NCBI GenBank assembly: GCA_030272155.1
Contig: CP126196.1
Coordinates: forward strand, 3,658,001 to 3,722,000
Direction of reading: 5' to 3'
Length of the DNA: 64,000 bases
Source: Tetradesmus obliquus
Lineage: Eukaryota > Chlorophyta > Chlorophyceae > Sphaeropleales > Scenedesmaceae
Part shown: piece by piece, positions 26,487 to 50,642 of the stretch
Numbering within the stretch: position 1 is the stretch's first letter
Layout of the letters: every line of letters starts with the position of its first letter
Notes under the pieces: generated by a model
What the model was told of the DNA's origin: nothing
Database searches by the model: none
The model's input: the letters and a program-made list of their open reading frames with translations, nothing else
Translations under genes and position numbers: made by a program

Positions 26487-27444
26487 GCTGCCGTCTCACC
26501 TGCCAGGAGGTCCAGCCCTGTTGTGATGCGCTGCCTTGCTGCAGCATGGCAGCTGCTGCTGGGGCTGTAGGCCAGCAGTGCAGCAAGGCAGCCCAGCAGC
26601 TCCAGGGTCACCTTGGGCTCCTTGGCTGTGACCTGCACATCCCAAATCGCCTGCAGCAGCAGCAGCAGCGGCGGCGGCGGCAGAAGAAACACTTGGTAAT
26701 AGAATCATCCTTGATTACATCAGCTGGAGTGCGGCTGCTGCATAACGCCTGATCTTTCATGATGTTTGCTGTATTTGAGTGTCAACATCAACAGTAGCGG
26801 TCAACCGAAATGGATGATCTCAGCACAACCTGTGTAATGGCATGACACCCGTGATTGCATAAACATCATGCTGCTTGTCCATACCTGCAGCTCGCTGCAT
26901 GCGGGTGACTGCTGCAGGTAGGCGCACAGCAGCTGGTCTGATGCTGGGCGGGAGCGATGCAGCTGCCGCCGCAGTGCAAGCAGCCCTGTGGGCAGGTGAC
27001 AGCTGGTCAAACGTTAGTCAGACTTAACATAACTGCTACTGGTCTGGGACAATACTGAAAGATGCAGATGCTGCAGTGCATGCATCCACAGCCGTTGCAC
27101 CTTTTCAATTGACGCCTGAGCTGTTGCGGGTTTGTGCTGATGGCTGGCAGGGCTAGATTTACAAGCTCTGCTACCCAGTCAATGGGAATAAAATTAGTTG
27201 TTATAGAGTTCAGTTCTGATGTAAGCAGGTGTCTATCACTGCAACTGCTGCCTCTTAGACGGGTAAGAGTGCAGGTTGGTGTCGGGCAGTGAACATGCAC
27301 TTGCACGTGCACTGCCATACTGCTGCTGCTGTTTGATCAGCATACCTTTGTGGTTGGTTTCTACATCTCTGACTGCCCGTAGAGCGTCAACGATTTCCTG
27401 CAGCTTCATCTGTGTCTGCTTGGGAGCTGCTACTGCCACCGGAC
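14982..27444 (-). CDS. URB1: URB1/Npa1-like nucleolar pre-ribosome protein
   Basis: Nine exons: 27346-27444, 26885-26985, 26500-26650, 25661-26008, 23820-25198, 22924-23478, 17095-22724, 16310-16793, 14982-15947. Phases agree at each junction and the stop is TAG. The first exon is unresolved; a weak candidate ATG is at 27620-27622. The family acts in the nucleolus in early assembly of the large ribosomal subunit. Recognisable parts are the N-terminal block (LRRQLHRSRP, YLQQSPACSELQ, then RLKQVYFLLSSNNRQRSNAA and FDFSLSVLPKLA) and the C-terminal block (YDPLSLLLLAAGDLR, HSTVHKLLLRQPALDTAGLP, RQWLMRLLWLGLRVR, DGRLYRRKYVCESLM). Acidic Ser/Asp/Glu stretches and a KKRKAQK basic patch suit a nucleolar protein. 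The total, about 3.2 thousand residues, far exceeds the usual 1.8-2.3 thousand because of polyGln/Ala/Ser tracts, mostly in the single 5.6-kb exon. Confidence 0.85.
16405..16434. repeat. (GAATTC)n tandem palindrome within coding sequence
   Basis: Four consecutive GAATTC units preceded by related TCGAA words, inside URB1 exon 16310-16793. It encodes an Asn-Ser run between Gly-rich segments. Confidence 0.9.
17902..17972. repeat. example of a long in-frame CAG tract of URB1
   Basis: Around 17923-17970 the sense strand carries about 16 repeated triplets read as polySer. Similar tracts, read as polyGln, polyAla or polySer depending on phase, recur every 100-300 bp through 17.1-22.7 kb; the largest are near 18240, 18630, 20895, 21140, 21740 and 21790-21842. 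All keep the frame open. Confidence 0.85.
26110..26500. repeat. echoes of URB1 exon 26500-26650
   Basis: At least three diverged copies of the exon's 3' end (core GATGCGCTGCCTTGCTGC) with donor-like flanks lie near 26129-26175, 26206-26262 and 26340-26400, in the intron downstream of that exon. A (CTG)n tract at 26415-26490 separates them from it. Confidence 0.8.
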
Positions 27445-27772
27445 CTGCATGCTGCTCATTGCTGCTGCCAATGCTACTGCTGTCATGCAGTAACGTTACA
27501 ACGCCACCAATGCAAATAAAGCTGTCCAGAGAAACTTATACACTGCTTGCGGTGACGCTGCTGCACAGTTCAGGTGTTTTCGCCGACACTTCTTGCAACC
27601 ATGTTACGGCAGGGCTTCGCATGACACTGTCAACTGACCTGCGCAGTGACTATGGCGCCCAGGTGGTCTTTGCACTTTTGTATCAGCGTTTGTTGCTGTC
27701 TTGGGGTTGTGACTTGGGTGTCTTGGGGCGACCGTACATGTGGTGCTTGGTGGTGAACGGCCGGAACGCAAC
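27445..27772. promoter_or_regulatory. divergent promoter region, URB1 / PABPN1-like
   Basis: The 5' ends of two nuclear RNA or ribosome-biogenesis genes point away from each other here, at most about 330 bp apart (about 150 bp if the tentative URB1 start at 27622 is right). A shared bidirectional promoter is likely. I see no clear TATA box, and one further short URB1 exon may lie in this interval. Confidence 0.5.
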
Positions 27773-29239
27773 ATGGAGCTGGCTTGCTTGAGTTTGGAGG
27801 AGCTGGGCTTCAGTGAGACGGTTTACGAAACATCGAAGCCACAACAGCAGCAGCAGAACGGCCAGCAGCACCGTGGCAAGGGCAGGCAGCAGCTGCTGCA
27901 GGCTGAGGATGCTAGCGACAGGGACGCTCGATCTGTGTGAGTATCGTAGCTTTGTGGATTTGCTGTAGATGCGGTTGAACACGCAGGCAGTTGCTGAGAC
28001 ACCTGCCAATTACAGCCACCATTCTTTGCTTGCCTGGCTAGCACATGTGCATGCATGGCGCATGCATGAGCCAGAGGATTGTAGACACACTATTTTATTA
28101 CTTATGTGTTAGGTGTCTTTTCAGCAATATCACAAGGTTGTATAATTCAGGGCAAAGCGGTATCTCATGCAGAGGCACTTTGGATAGCTCGTGCGCCTGC
28201 TGTCCCTGCAGGCAGCTGCTGGTGTGGCAGACTTGCAGTTGGGGATCCTAGTCATCACGTCTTTGCTGCTCTGCAAACCTCAGTACCTGCTTGCTTAACT
28301 TTGACTGCTTTGACTTCTTTGACCGGCTGACACATGCAGCTACGTGAGCAACCTTGCCGGCAACACCAGCAGGGAGCAGCTGAGCCAGCTCTTCGGCTGC
28401 TGTGGCGCCATCCGCTGCGTGACCATCCCCCGCTGCCAGCAGCAGCAGGCGCACGCGTACATCGAGTTTGAAACAGCAGCGGAGGCGGCTGCGGCGGTGA
28501 AGCTCCACCGGCAGGTGTGCGCAGCAGGGCTGGAAGGAAAAGCAGCCGTGTACAGCAGGTTCTGCTTCTGCATGCATGAATGTGCTACCAGCAGTATGCG
28601 TCATGGGCGTCGTTTCCGGGCATATCTAGACTCATAATGCTTTCAGCACCTGCACCGCACATTTACATGGGAACAAATCCGGCAGCAGCCGACCCCTTGA
28701 CAGCCTACAATCATCAACTCAACAGCGCCTGGTGACGCATTACTGTTGTTTCATACATTACATTACATTACATGTTTCCTGCGTTTTTCATCTTCCTGCT
28801 GCTGTTGCTGCCGCCAGGTCAGCGTGAGGGGCCGGGTGGTGAGTGTCAACCCCAAGCGTACCAACATCCACGGTTATGACGTCATCCAGGGCGCTGCTGC
28901 ACCGCAGGTGAGCCCATTTTAGTCGTGTCAGGATCAATCGTCGCACGCCGTGTTGCACCTTGCGTTGCAAACACAACGATTGTTGTGTTTGCATTACACA
29001 CTGGAGCTGCCGTGCATGTATCAGCAGTGCTGCCTGCTGCAAGCACAACCAAGCTTACTTCAACCTTCAGGAAACACGTGAGGGATCTGCGATTTGCAGT
29101 GCGTCAGCAACTGTGGCTTCAGTAAGCAGCTTCTGTATTTGCTGCACTTTGACGCAGTCGTGCCTTTGTCTGGTGTTCATGTGGATGTGCAGGCTGGCCA
29201 CAGGCGCAGGCGAGGCAATCAAGCTGCTGCAGGCCCGGC

Positions 29240-29274
<35 letters not shown>

Positions 29275-29477
29275 CTCCACCTATGCTCAGCTTTGGCCAT
29301 GCAGCTGCTTTCCCACCTTGGGGCCCGCCTCCTTTTGTGTGGTACCCACACTACCACCAGCAGCCTCTGCACCGGCACCACCAGCACCACCATCAGCAGC
29401 AGCCGCAGCAGCAGCGGCACTACAGCAAGCAGCAGCAGCAGCATGGCAGCGGCGGCAGTGATGGCGCTAAGCGATAG
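27773..29477 (+). CDS. PABPN1-like nuclear poly(A)-binding RRM protein
   Basis: Four exons, 27773-27936, 28340-28514, 28818-28907 and 29193-29477, give 237 aa plus stop with consistent phases (the 1/2 junction joins GT to C to make Val). A Gln-rich N-terminus leads into one RRM. RNP2 is VYVSNL (about 55-60) and RNP1 is AHAYIEF. After the RRM comes VNPKRTNIHG, the PKRTN motif typical of PABPN1/Pab2-type proteins. The tail is Arg-rich, then Ala, His and Gln rich (GHRRRRGNQ onward). Family members bind nuclear poly(A) tails and stimulate poly(A) polymerase. The usual N-terminal coiled coil is weak here, so another small RRM protein of this class is possible. The start at 27773 is the first ATG in frame; two exons show GT/AG flanks. 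Confidence 0.8.
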
Positions 29478-31305
29478 CAGCAAGCACTGGCTGGAGTGGC
29501 TGGTGCAGGATCTGCTGCGGTTATGGGTGGGGCAAGCTGAGCTGGGGCGGAAGAACAGGCGCACTTGTGCCTTCAGTACGATACAGTGCATGTTTTCATT
29601 TTGTTAAAACCTTCTCTTGAGCAGGCACCTACAGCAGAAGCAGTAGCATGATACCGGGTGTAGACTCAGGCGTTGACTTGTGTTATTTGATGGTCAAACT
29701 CTAATGTTTGACCAGCAGCAGCGGCGTTATGGCTGTATTCATACTGCTGCCTGGGTCGCTGGCAACACCTTGCTGGTGCACACTCGGGGATGTTATTGAC
29801 CGCACAATGTGAACTACATGCGCACCACTTGCATGTATCACGTGATGATGGAGCTGTGACTGCATCAGATGAGTGTGTGCTTGCCAGATCATTCATGATG
29901 ATTGTGTGCTGGCCTATCATGCTTGTGCTCAGGGACACGTGTGCTGGAAGCAAACCGCCTGCGCTGCAGCAACAGCTGCGCAGCATATTGAGGCGCACTT
30001 CTTGGTGCAGAGAGTGCTAACAGGATGGTGTTATTGATGCAGCTGTGCTTTTTATGGTGCTGCCAGTGCGTTGTGCACTGCTGCACTGTATCAGCACATA
30101 TAAATCTAAGAGTGGTGTTGCCTGCAGTTATTGGTGCTTGCCATAGCGCGGCACTGCCCTAGAGGACGTATATGCCTCTCTGCTTTCACTGTATGCTGCA
30201 CATACAAGAAGAACACAGCTGGTGGCCTGTTGCTGATGCCTGAAGCTGAGTGTATGGTGTATAGCCCTGCCAGCTGTTTGAATTGCGCCTGGCAAACTGG
30301 GCGGGCTGCATTCGCTATATGCACAACATCGCCGGTTGGTTGCTATGCCATGGAGCGCCTGTGCTCAGGTCACATCACGTTAAGCAAGGTGCAGTGACGC
30401 TGCTGTGCTCTATTTCTGCATGCAGTACCCTGTACCCTGTGTTGCTTTGCAGAGCATATGATGCAAAGTTTGAGAGTTTGCTGAGCTGGAATGGCAGGAA
30501 CCTGGCTTACGGCCAGCAACTCATGTGTGCTGTACTTAGCGGTGGCCCCTGTGCAGCCTGGCGATGCATGTCGCTTGAGTCTGTCTTTTGCCCAGTGCAG
30601 TAATACATGCGCATCACTTCAGCGCTGCTGGCTTTGGTGACGTGTGGCCAACTGATGGAACTGCCAATGGCACTGAGCCACAGCAGTGGTGCAGCGTGAG
30701 CTCCTTGTAACATGAGCGGCCTTGAAACTTGAAGTTTCGCCCAAGCGGCTTTGTGAATGACGCATGATGTTCAGTTTATGCAACAGAGTCGCTCATGCTC
30801 GTGTCTGAGTGTTTTGAGTGATCAATGGGTATGGCCTGCCGTTGGTGCTGCACCGTCCAAGGGTGCTATAGCTCATCACACATGCAGGCAGGCAGTACAC
30901 GTCACTTCTGGGACTCCTCCCCCAGAACCCTACATGGTCATGCAGCGAGGGGAAGCAGGGCGTCAGAGGGCGTTGCGGGCACTTTTAGGTGTGCTTGTGG
31001 CTCTGCATTGGCAGACGGCACGGCACGGGCTGTTGTTCTCTCATTGTCTGCTGGTCACTGCACTGAAGCAGGACAGTACTCTTTCCTTGTCTAGTGTCCG
31101 CTCAATTTGAAGGTGTGTCTAATATATTGACTAGACAAGTATTATTTTGTGCTCTCAGCTGAACTGGCACCAAGAGCGGGACCCAGCACACCAAGTTGCA
31201 GCACGGTTGAGCAAGTCGTCTGCTGGTCGATCTTCGCTGCTGGCGATCGCTTAGTGACGCTAGCTGTTTCTTACTGCAATCACGCAGTGCATCAACGCTG
31301 CCCGC
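29478..31305. other. intergenic, no gene seen
   Basis: This stretch lies between the PABPN1-like stop and the AlaRS start. The open frames are short and unlike known proteins. It should hold the 3' untranslated region of the first gene and the AlaRS promoter. TAATATATTG at about 31120-31130 is the most AT-rich word near the AlaRS start, but its distance (about 180 bp) makes a TATA role uncertain. Confidence 0.45.
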
Positions 31306-43561
<12,256 letters not shown>

Positions 43562-44573
43562 GAACAGCGCTGTTGACTGTTTCCGCCGCCGCCGCAGCAG
43601 CAGCAGCAGTGGTGTTGCAGCGAGACGTGTGACCTTTTTTCAGGGTTGTTTGTCGCTGGGGATACCAGCTGGCATTGGTTTGTATGCCAGTATTGCTGTG
43701 AGGGCGGCGTTTAGACTGAAGCTAGGTTTCAGCAGCAGCAGCAGCAAGAGGGGCAGCATTGCTCAGCTAGGGTTCTTGGTGCCAGGGTTTGTGAGCTGGC
43801 GATTCTGAAGGTGTCGATATGGCTTCGAGCAGGAGTGTTTTGCGGATGTATTCAGGCTGTTATGCTGTGTCGCTGCACTTAGCGCCTCGTCAAGCCTGAT
43901 GGGCTGCAACATGCATGGTAAAGGCTTACCATTGCTGCCATGTGCCGCTACCTTGAGCGCATGACCCAACGTCTCGACTGCCTTTGCGTATTGCTTCCTA
44001 AAACGTAACATCTGAGCATGCAAAGAAGTAAGTGATTTTCGTTCCGTATTTGGTACGATTGTCTAATCGAGTCACTGCCCTGTTAGTTCACGTAGCTGTA
44101 ATCGGATTACAGGCGCAACTTGGCACCATCGTATTATAGCGTCAGTCACCCAAGGATTTGACATAGTGCGATGTGCTTGGAAACCATCACTTCAATTTGC
44201 AGGCCGAGAGCACCGAAAGAGCATACGCATCCTGCGGCAAGGCAGTGAACAACCCTGCTTCTCTGGGACACCAGCAACACGCTGCTGAGACCGAGGTAAG
44301 CTAAAAGCTGCAACTCTCATGTATCTGTAACACGCTGAATCCAGCAGCAGGGGTCAGTGCTGGTCCAATGCTGCTGCAACGTTCAACATCGCGCGCTCGC
44401 ACCACGCGCCCTTTGCGCAGGCATTTACAGCCGCAATTAGCGTTTGATGCAAATACAACTAATGCAGTGCCGATTCTGCATGCGCAAGCTACCATTGTTC
44501 GTGGTGTCATCGCTTACTGCAGGTACAGCAGCAGACGACAGCAGGCTCGAGCTCAGAGCTCTCTGTCAGCGCC
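43562..44573. other. intergenic between AlaRS and the flavoprotein gene
   Basis: The left part should be the AlaRS 3' untranslated region. At 44203-44296 an interval flanked by a CAG acceptor and a GTAAGC donor has an open phase-0 frame compatible with the exon starting at 44521. It may be a 5' exon of the flavoprotein gene. No other gene is seen. Confidence 0.4.
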
Positions 44574-45572
44574 ATGTGCAACCCCTGCAGCGACAAGGCG
44601 GTAGGCTCCAACAGTAATGATGCCTTCGGGGCAGGATCAGGACGGGACAAAGCTCGTCAGCTGGTTGACAGCAGCAGGTGCGGCCGCAGCCAGTCCAGCA
44701 ACTGCACTCGTGAGGCTTCAGGTACATGGCAATCAGCAGCAGTCTGAAGCGTTGGCGGCCTGGATCATGCCATTTAAAAACCCTGCACAAATTAGCAGCA
44801 GCAGTAGGATGCACATCCTTGGCTGGATCCTGCCATCACCTTTAGTAACTCTGGATCCAGTCAAACGACTCTGACAGGGCGTACATTGTGCCAACTCAGG
44901 CGTCACGTGTCACCTCTCAACCATCTGATGCTTCAAATCCTCACAAAACCTCCGCCAGCCCAGCTTGTTGCGGCCCTCATGTTAACACAATTCAAATTGC
45001 AACCTCGGCAGGTACCCAGGCCTTTTTGCGCTGAGCCAGCGAGTGAAGAATGACCTGCAACTGCTCGCATACCCAGAGAGGGATTGGGTGCGGCAGCGCA
45101 GCCACCCGAGCAGCGGAGCGCATGTGTACGATGTTATTATTGTTGGCGGCGGCCAGTGCGGCCTGGCAACGGCTTTTGGCCTCAGCAAAGAAAAGGTGAG
45201 GGGCATGGCTGACAGAACAGCAGCAACAGCTTTTGACCTGGGCAGAGTAAAGGTGAACCTTGCACGGAACAGTTGCACGGCATTCGGTCTTTGCAAAGGG
45301 AAGGTGAGGGGGCGCAGCTGCATGTCACCTTTCTTAGACAGACGCCTTGCCTATTTAAGTTGGTTGGGCGGCTATCGTGTTTTTGCTGCAACATCAAACA
45401 ACATACATCATGAAAAGACCTTTCGACTGTGTCCTTGGCAGTGCATGATTCTGTCAAAGATTTGAACAGGAGTGAAGCTCAACAACACCAATATGTGCTT
45501 TTAATTGCACCAGCTCTGCACACCACATGTGAGCAGCACAAGGCCTCACAACACCGACATAACATTGTGCCG

Positions 45573-45648
<76 letters not shown>

Positions 45649-46397
45649 GATTATATCATATACATAGGTGACCAATGTACTGGTGTTGGATGAGAACCTT
45701 GCTGGCCTTGAGGGGCCCTGGGTGACGTACGCACGCATGGTCACACTGCGCACCAACAAGGCTCTCACAGGTATGCTGTCACTCCAAAACACTTACCGTC
45801 AAAGACAGTGCCAGGACAATCATTTATGATGTTTGTTGAACAACCTGTTCAGAGCAGCGTGTTGAAACCATCCACGGTGACTCTGGCTGAGCACAGATGT
45901 GTTGTCATGCATCTAGTGACTCACAGCATCATGTTCATCACGGGGCCCTGGGTGACGTACGCAGGCATGGTCACACTGCGCACCAACAAGGTACTCACAT
46001 GTACGCTGGCACTCCCAAACAGCAAGAACAGCAGCACCAGCAGAGGCAAGAAGCGTTGGTTGAGCTTGAGCTGCCTGACCGCTCCACACATTGCAATGCC
46101 CATGTAGTCTTCACGGCCTGACTTTGCTGCTGCTGCTGCTGCTGCTGCTGCTGTGCAGGCCCCGACATGGGTGTGCCCAGCCTGACCTTCCAGTCCTTCT
46201 ACGAGGCCAAGTATGGCAGCAGCGGCTGGGCGGAGCTGGACAAGATCCCCAAGGAGGAGTGGATGGCTTACCTCATGTGGTACAGGTGATGAATGTGTTA
46301 CAACATATGTGTAACATGTCGCTTTTAGTCATGCTTGACGTGGGTGTGCTCAGCCAGTGCTACTGAGGATGGCCTGCAGTCAACTGCTTACGTCCAA

Positions 46398-46433
<36 letters not shown>

Positions 46434-47769
46434 TGCTGCTGCTGCTGCAGGGATGTGCTGGGCATTCCTGTGCGCAACAGCAGCCGCGTGGACCTCATTG
46501 AGCATGAGCCAGCTGTGGGAGGCTTCAAGGTCACCACCAGCAGCACTGCAGACGCACAGCAGCAGCAGGTGCTGTACGCACGCAAGGTGGTGCTGGCCAC
46601 AGGCATACAGGTGGGAGCTGGTGTATGTATTAAAGCAGATTGCTGGCCGGCAAGTTTACAAAAATTGCTAACTGTGGAGGTTCGCAGCAGCAGGGTGCTG
46701 TGTCTTGATCGGTTACTGCAGCATACAGTTGGCGGCAGCAGTACTGGCAGCCTCCACAGCACACTGAGGATTACACCACCAGCTAGTACAGCCAACTGCT
46801 GGCTCGCAGCTTTCGAACCTTGGAGCTCCAGGTTACCAGCAGCGGGGTGCTGTGTCTTGGTCAGCTACTGCAGCCTACACCTGGCGGATCATCAACCAGC
46901 ACATTGAGGGCCACACCACAAGCTTCAGCTGAGCCTCCCCTGCCTCTGCTTCTAATTGCCTCGATTGCTGCCCAACTACAAACTAAATCACAGCTGCGCA
47001 TCTGCATCTGCATCTCATCCACACACACCTGACAGGGTGGCGGCGAGTGGCACATGCCCTCTGTTGTTCTCTGCCTGCGTCGCCTGCTGCCTGGCGACTT
47101 TTTAGAAAGGTAGTTCATTGCAGGTCTTTCACCATCTCAGATCTATGTTGTATATCTACTGCTGCGTGTTTGCACGTACAGGGTGGCGGCGAGTGGCACG
47201 TGCCCTCTGTTGTAGCAGACAGCCTCCCACGCCACCTGTACGCACACACCTGCCAGGACATCGATTTCAACAGCATGCGCGGCAAGCGCCTTGCAATCCT
47301 CGGCGGCGGCGCGTCTGCATTTGACAATGCGCAGCATGCGCTTGAGGCAGGTGTGGGTGCGGTGCATGTGTTTGTGCGGCGGCAGGAGCTGCCGCGCGTC
47401 AACCCTATCCGCAAGATGGAGCAGGCAGGTGGGTTGTTTGTGTACTACTTCAATAAATAACAAAGCTACGTGCTCATGCCGAAATCATGAAGGTCACGTT
47501 GCACAATCGGGCTACGTGGCCGCCCGTGGTCAGCTACGTCACGTTGGCCCAGCACGTTGCCGTCATCGGCTGCCACGCAACCGTGCGTGCATGCGTGTGT
47601 GCGTGCGTGCGTGCGTGCATGCGTGAGTCAGTCAGCCAAGATGTGACGTGGACTGCCAGGCATCGTGCGTCACTTTGCAGGCTTATATCTGATAGATGCC
47701 ACCAATCACGCCTGCACAGACTCCTTCAGGACGTTAAGCAGCAGAAAGTGAACGCTGCTGCTGCTGCTG

Positions 47770-47836
<67 letters not shown>

Positions 47837-47944
47837 AGGCTTTCTTCGCCACTTCAGCGACCTCGATGACGCCACCAAGTATGCCGGCATTGATTTGTTC
47901 ACGAGCTTCAACCAGCACACTTCAAACACTGCTGCTGGCGCCGC

Positions 47945-47983
<39 letters not shown>

Positions 47984-48738
47984 TGCTGCTGCAGGTTTCC
48001 TGCGTCACTTCAGCGACCTCGATGACGCCACCAAGCACGCCGGCATGATGTCCTCATGTCCTTCAACCAGCACACACCACTGTTGCTGCTGCTGCTGCTG
48101 CTGTTGCTGCAGGCTTTCTGCGTGACTTCAGCGACCTTGATGACGCCACCAAGTATGCCGGCATTGACCTCTTCATGAGCTTCAACCAGCACACACCAAC
48201 ACTGCTGCTGCTGCTGCCGTACCTCTTCAAACATAACTATCTGCAGGCTTTCTGCGTCACTTCAGCGACCTTGATGACGCCACCAAGTATGCCGGCATCG
48301 ACTTCTTCATGAGCTTCAACCAGCCGCCCACCAACGACACCTTCTGCCGTGCGGCTCGCTTTGAGGCCTTCACGCTGCACACTGGCGCTCCCTGGGAGAG
48401 GGTCGTTGAGGAGAAAGGCAAGGTGAGGCAGGCCAGGAAGTGTGGGGCAGTGTGAAGACGCCGTTTGGCGGCAAGGCCGTGTCAGGCAGGGTGGCGCATT
48501 GTTGCTGAGGGGTGAGCTTTGAGGCCTTCACGCTGCACATAGGTGCTCCCTGGGAGAGGGCGGTCGAGGAGAATGGCCAGGTAAGGCAGCGAGAGGCCAC
48601 TTAAAACAGTCAACTTCACTGTGGTATGTTGCCAGCTAGCAGGAGATGATTGTTTTCCCAACCGCAAGTGGGTGCTCAGGATTTTGTGCCTGCTGGTTGA
48701 GCACTGCCCTGCTGACTGTTCTGTCACCATGCTGCTGC

Positions 48739-48784
<46 letters not shown>

Positions 48785-49432
48785 AGACTGCTGCTGGTAA
48801 TCTTCTTGATGTGCCGCAGATCCGCATCTTCACGCCAGCGGGCGACCAGGGCCTTTTTGACTTTGCCATCGTCAGCACCGGCCTGCTAATTGTTTCTGTA
48901 CCCATGCTGCTGCTGCTGCTGCTCCTGCTGCTGCTGCTGCTGCTGTTCTCTTTCATCCGCTATCTGCATCAGATCCGCATATTCACGCCAGCGGGCGACC
49001 AGGGCCTCTTTGACTTCGCCATCGTCAGCACCGGTTTGCTGACTGATGCGCAGCTGCGGCCTGAGCTGTCGGCTGTTGCACATCACATTGCCACCTGGCA
49101 GGACGTCAGCCTGCCTGCAGGACAGCCCCGAAACGCGCTGATCGATGCGCACCCTTACTTGGGGCCCTCCTTTGAGTTCCGGGAGCGGGTGAGCACTTGA
49201 ATTGTAATCAATATGTGTAGCAGAAAAACAAGATTGTTACTGTGCCGCAATGTGCGAGTGCTGTGGTGAGCCAGGAGCATGCGTTGTATTCTGTCGGATG
49301 GTCAAATGCAAGCGACTGTCATCTTCTGTTTTAGTGGATGCAGCATCCTCCCCGCATCAGCCTCTCGCTAGATCCCGCCAGACTCCACACTCTTTTGCTC
49401 GAAGGATCTGCAATAGAACGCGACGTAACATC

Positions 49433-49470
<38 letters not shown>

Positions 49471-50216
49471 AGGTGCCTGGCACCGCGCCGTGGCTGTGTG
49501 GCCTGTTTGCGTACAACTACTCCGCGCTGCCCAGCCTGGGCCTCAGCGGAAGCGCGCTCTCGGGCATGAAGGCGGCCATGCCCAAGCTCATCAGCGGTGC
49601 GTTGTTGTATGTCAAGATTTCCTTGAAAACTCCCCCATTTATACATCGGATATATCTGATGCGTTCACAACGAGGCAGTGGTACGCAAGCTTGCAGTACT
49701 TCTAAGGGTGCCTGTAGTGTCAGGCATGAAGGCCGCCTTCACCACCGCGGCGGCCATGCCCAAGCTCATCAGCGGTGTGTTGATGCAGTTATCACGGCAG
49801 CAGGATACGTGCAGCGCAGCTCACCCACATGCACCCGCGTTGGGTACTAGGTCTCTTCAACATCCGCCAGTGACCACGGATCAGTCTTCATGAAGCACTG
49901 CAGAAGCTCCAATTTCTGCGGTCTGTTTTGTGCTCACAATCTGCTGTGCTCCAAGGCATCTCATGCTGTGCTGAACAACGCTGTGCTGCATTGTCATCAC
50001 CATGATATCAGTTATGCCATAGCAATGTCTCCAACGGCCCTGGCGCCACCGGCTGTGCTGCATTGTGTTGTGCTGCCAGGCATCACCCGGCAGCTGTTCC
50101 TGGACGACCAAGCACATTTTGTGGAAGATTTCCTGGCCTACGATGAGCAGGAGTTTGTGCAGAGCTGGCCGCTGCCGGACGATGTGCGGCAACAGCTGAA
50201 CGCCAAGCTCGGAGGC

Positions 50217-50258
<42 letters not shown>

Positions 50259-50318
50259 TGTGAAAAGAATGTCAGCGTCACTGCAGATTCCACAGCACAG
50301 CTGCTGGCCTGCCAGTGA
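44574..50318 (+). CDS. FAD/NAD(P)-binding monooxygenase-like protein
   Basis: Ten exons: 44574-44674, 45012-45195, 45668-45770, 46159-46285, 46451-46610, 47182-47428, 48247-48422, 48973-49188, 49473-49596, 50080-50318. The phases agree and give about 558 aa ending in TGA. The start is tentative, since exon 1 may begin at 44521 with more exons upstream. YDVIIVGGGQCGLATA is the FAD-binding GxGxxG/A fold near the N-terminus. LAILGGGASAFDNA is the second dinucleotide-binding (NADPH) fold. VVLATGIQ and FAIVSTGLLTD resemble the ATG-type linkers of flavin-containing monooxygenases. The overall pattern (LEGPWVTYA, RVNPIRKMEQAGF, NQPPTNDTF) recalls a bacterial FAD/NAD(P)-binding oxidoreductase family of unknown substrate, as far as I recall it. 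Near the C-terminus a GCA tract adds polyAla. Confidence 0.8.
45574..45651 (+). repeat. (CTG)25 tract before the flavoprotein exon 3
   Basis: About 25 CTG triplets end roughly 17 bp before the acceptor of exon 45668-45770. Confidence 0.9.
47585..47632. repeat. (GTGC)n-type microsatellite
   Basis: Interrupted GTGC/GTGT/ATGC tetranucleotides within an intron of the flavoprotein gene. Confidence 0.8.
47755..48235 (+). repeat. three echoes of flavoprotein exon 7, each with its own CTG tract
   Basis: Copies of the start of exon 48247-48422 (GFLRHFSDLDDATK and on) begin at about 47837, 47996 and 48112. Each is preceded by a (CTG)n tract ending in CAG, so the duplicated unit included the tract, the acceptor and 70-90 exon bases. 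An echo of the exon's end lies downstream at about 48510-48582. Confidence 0.9.
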
Positions 50319-50534
50319 TCAGGTAGAGGGCGTAGAGCCGTGGAGTTTCTGCTCCTGGCCACACACACCCTTTTTGAACAGACACATTTAAAAAGCCACT
50401 TACTCAGGAGCTGCAGAGCGACACTCACTTAGCCACTGGCTCACCCACTCCTGTCAGTGATGGCATGAGGGCCAGGCAACTTGGCGTACTGGCGGCGCAG
50501 CTGGAGCAGCAAGCCGCTATTGTGATCTTCTTGC

Positions 50535-50642
50535 AGGCAGTGTGCAGTAAGCAGGCAGTGTGCAGCAAGCAGGCAGTGTGCAGCAAGCACGCAGTGTGAC
50601 ATACTTGCAGGCAGTGTCACATACTTGCAGGCAGTGTTATTT
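50535..50642. repeat. GCAGGCAGTGTGCA minisatellite
   Basis: About six short imperfect copies of a 17-20 bp unit downstream of the flavoprotein stop. Confidence 0.8.

Noticed and set aside
43763-44023. 86-aa minus-strand frame after AlaRS
   Set aside because: No recognisable motif and no splice context; it probably overlaps the AlaRS 3' untranslated region.
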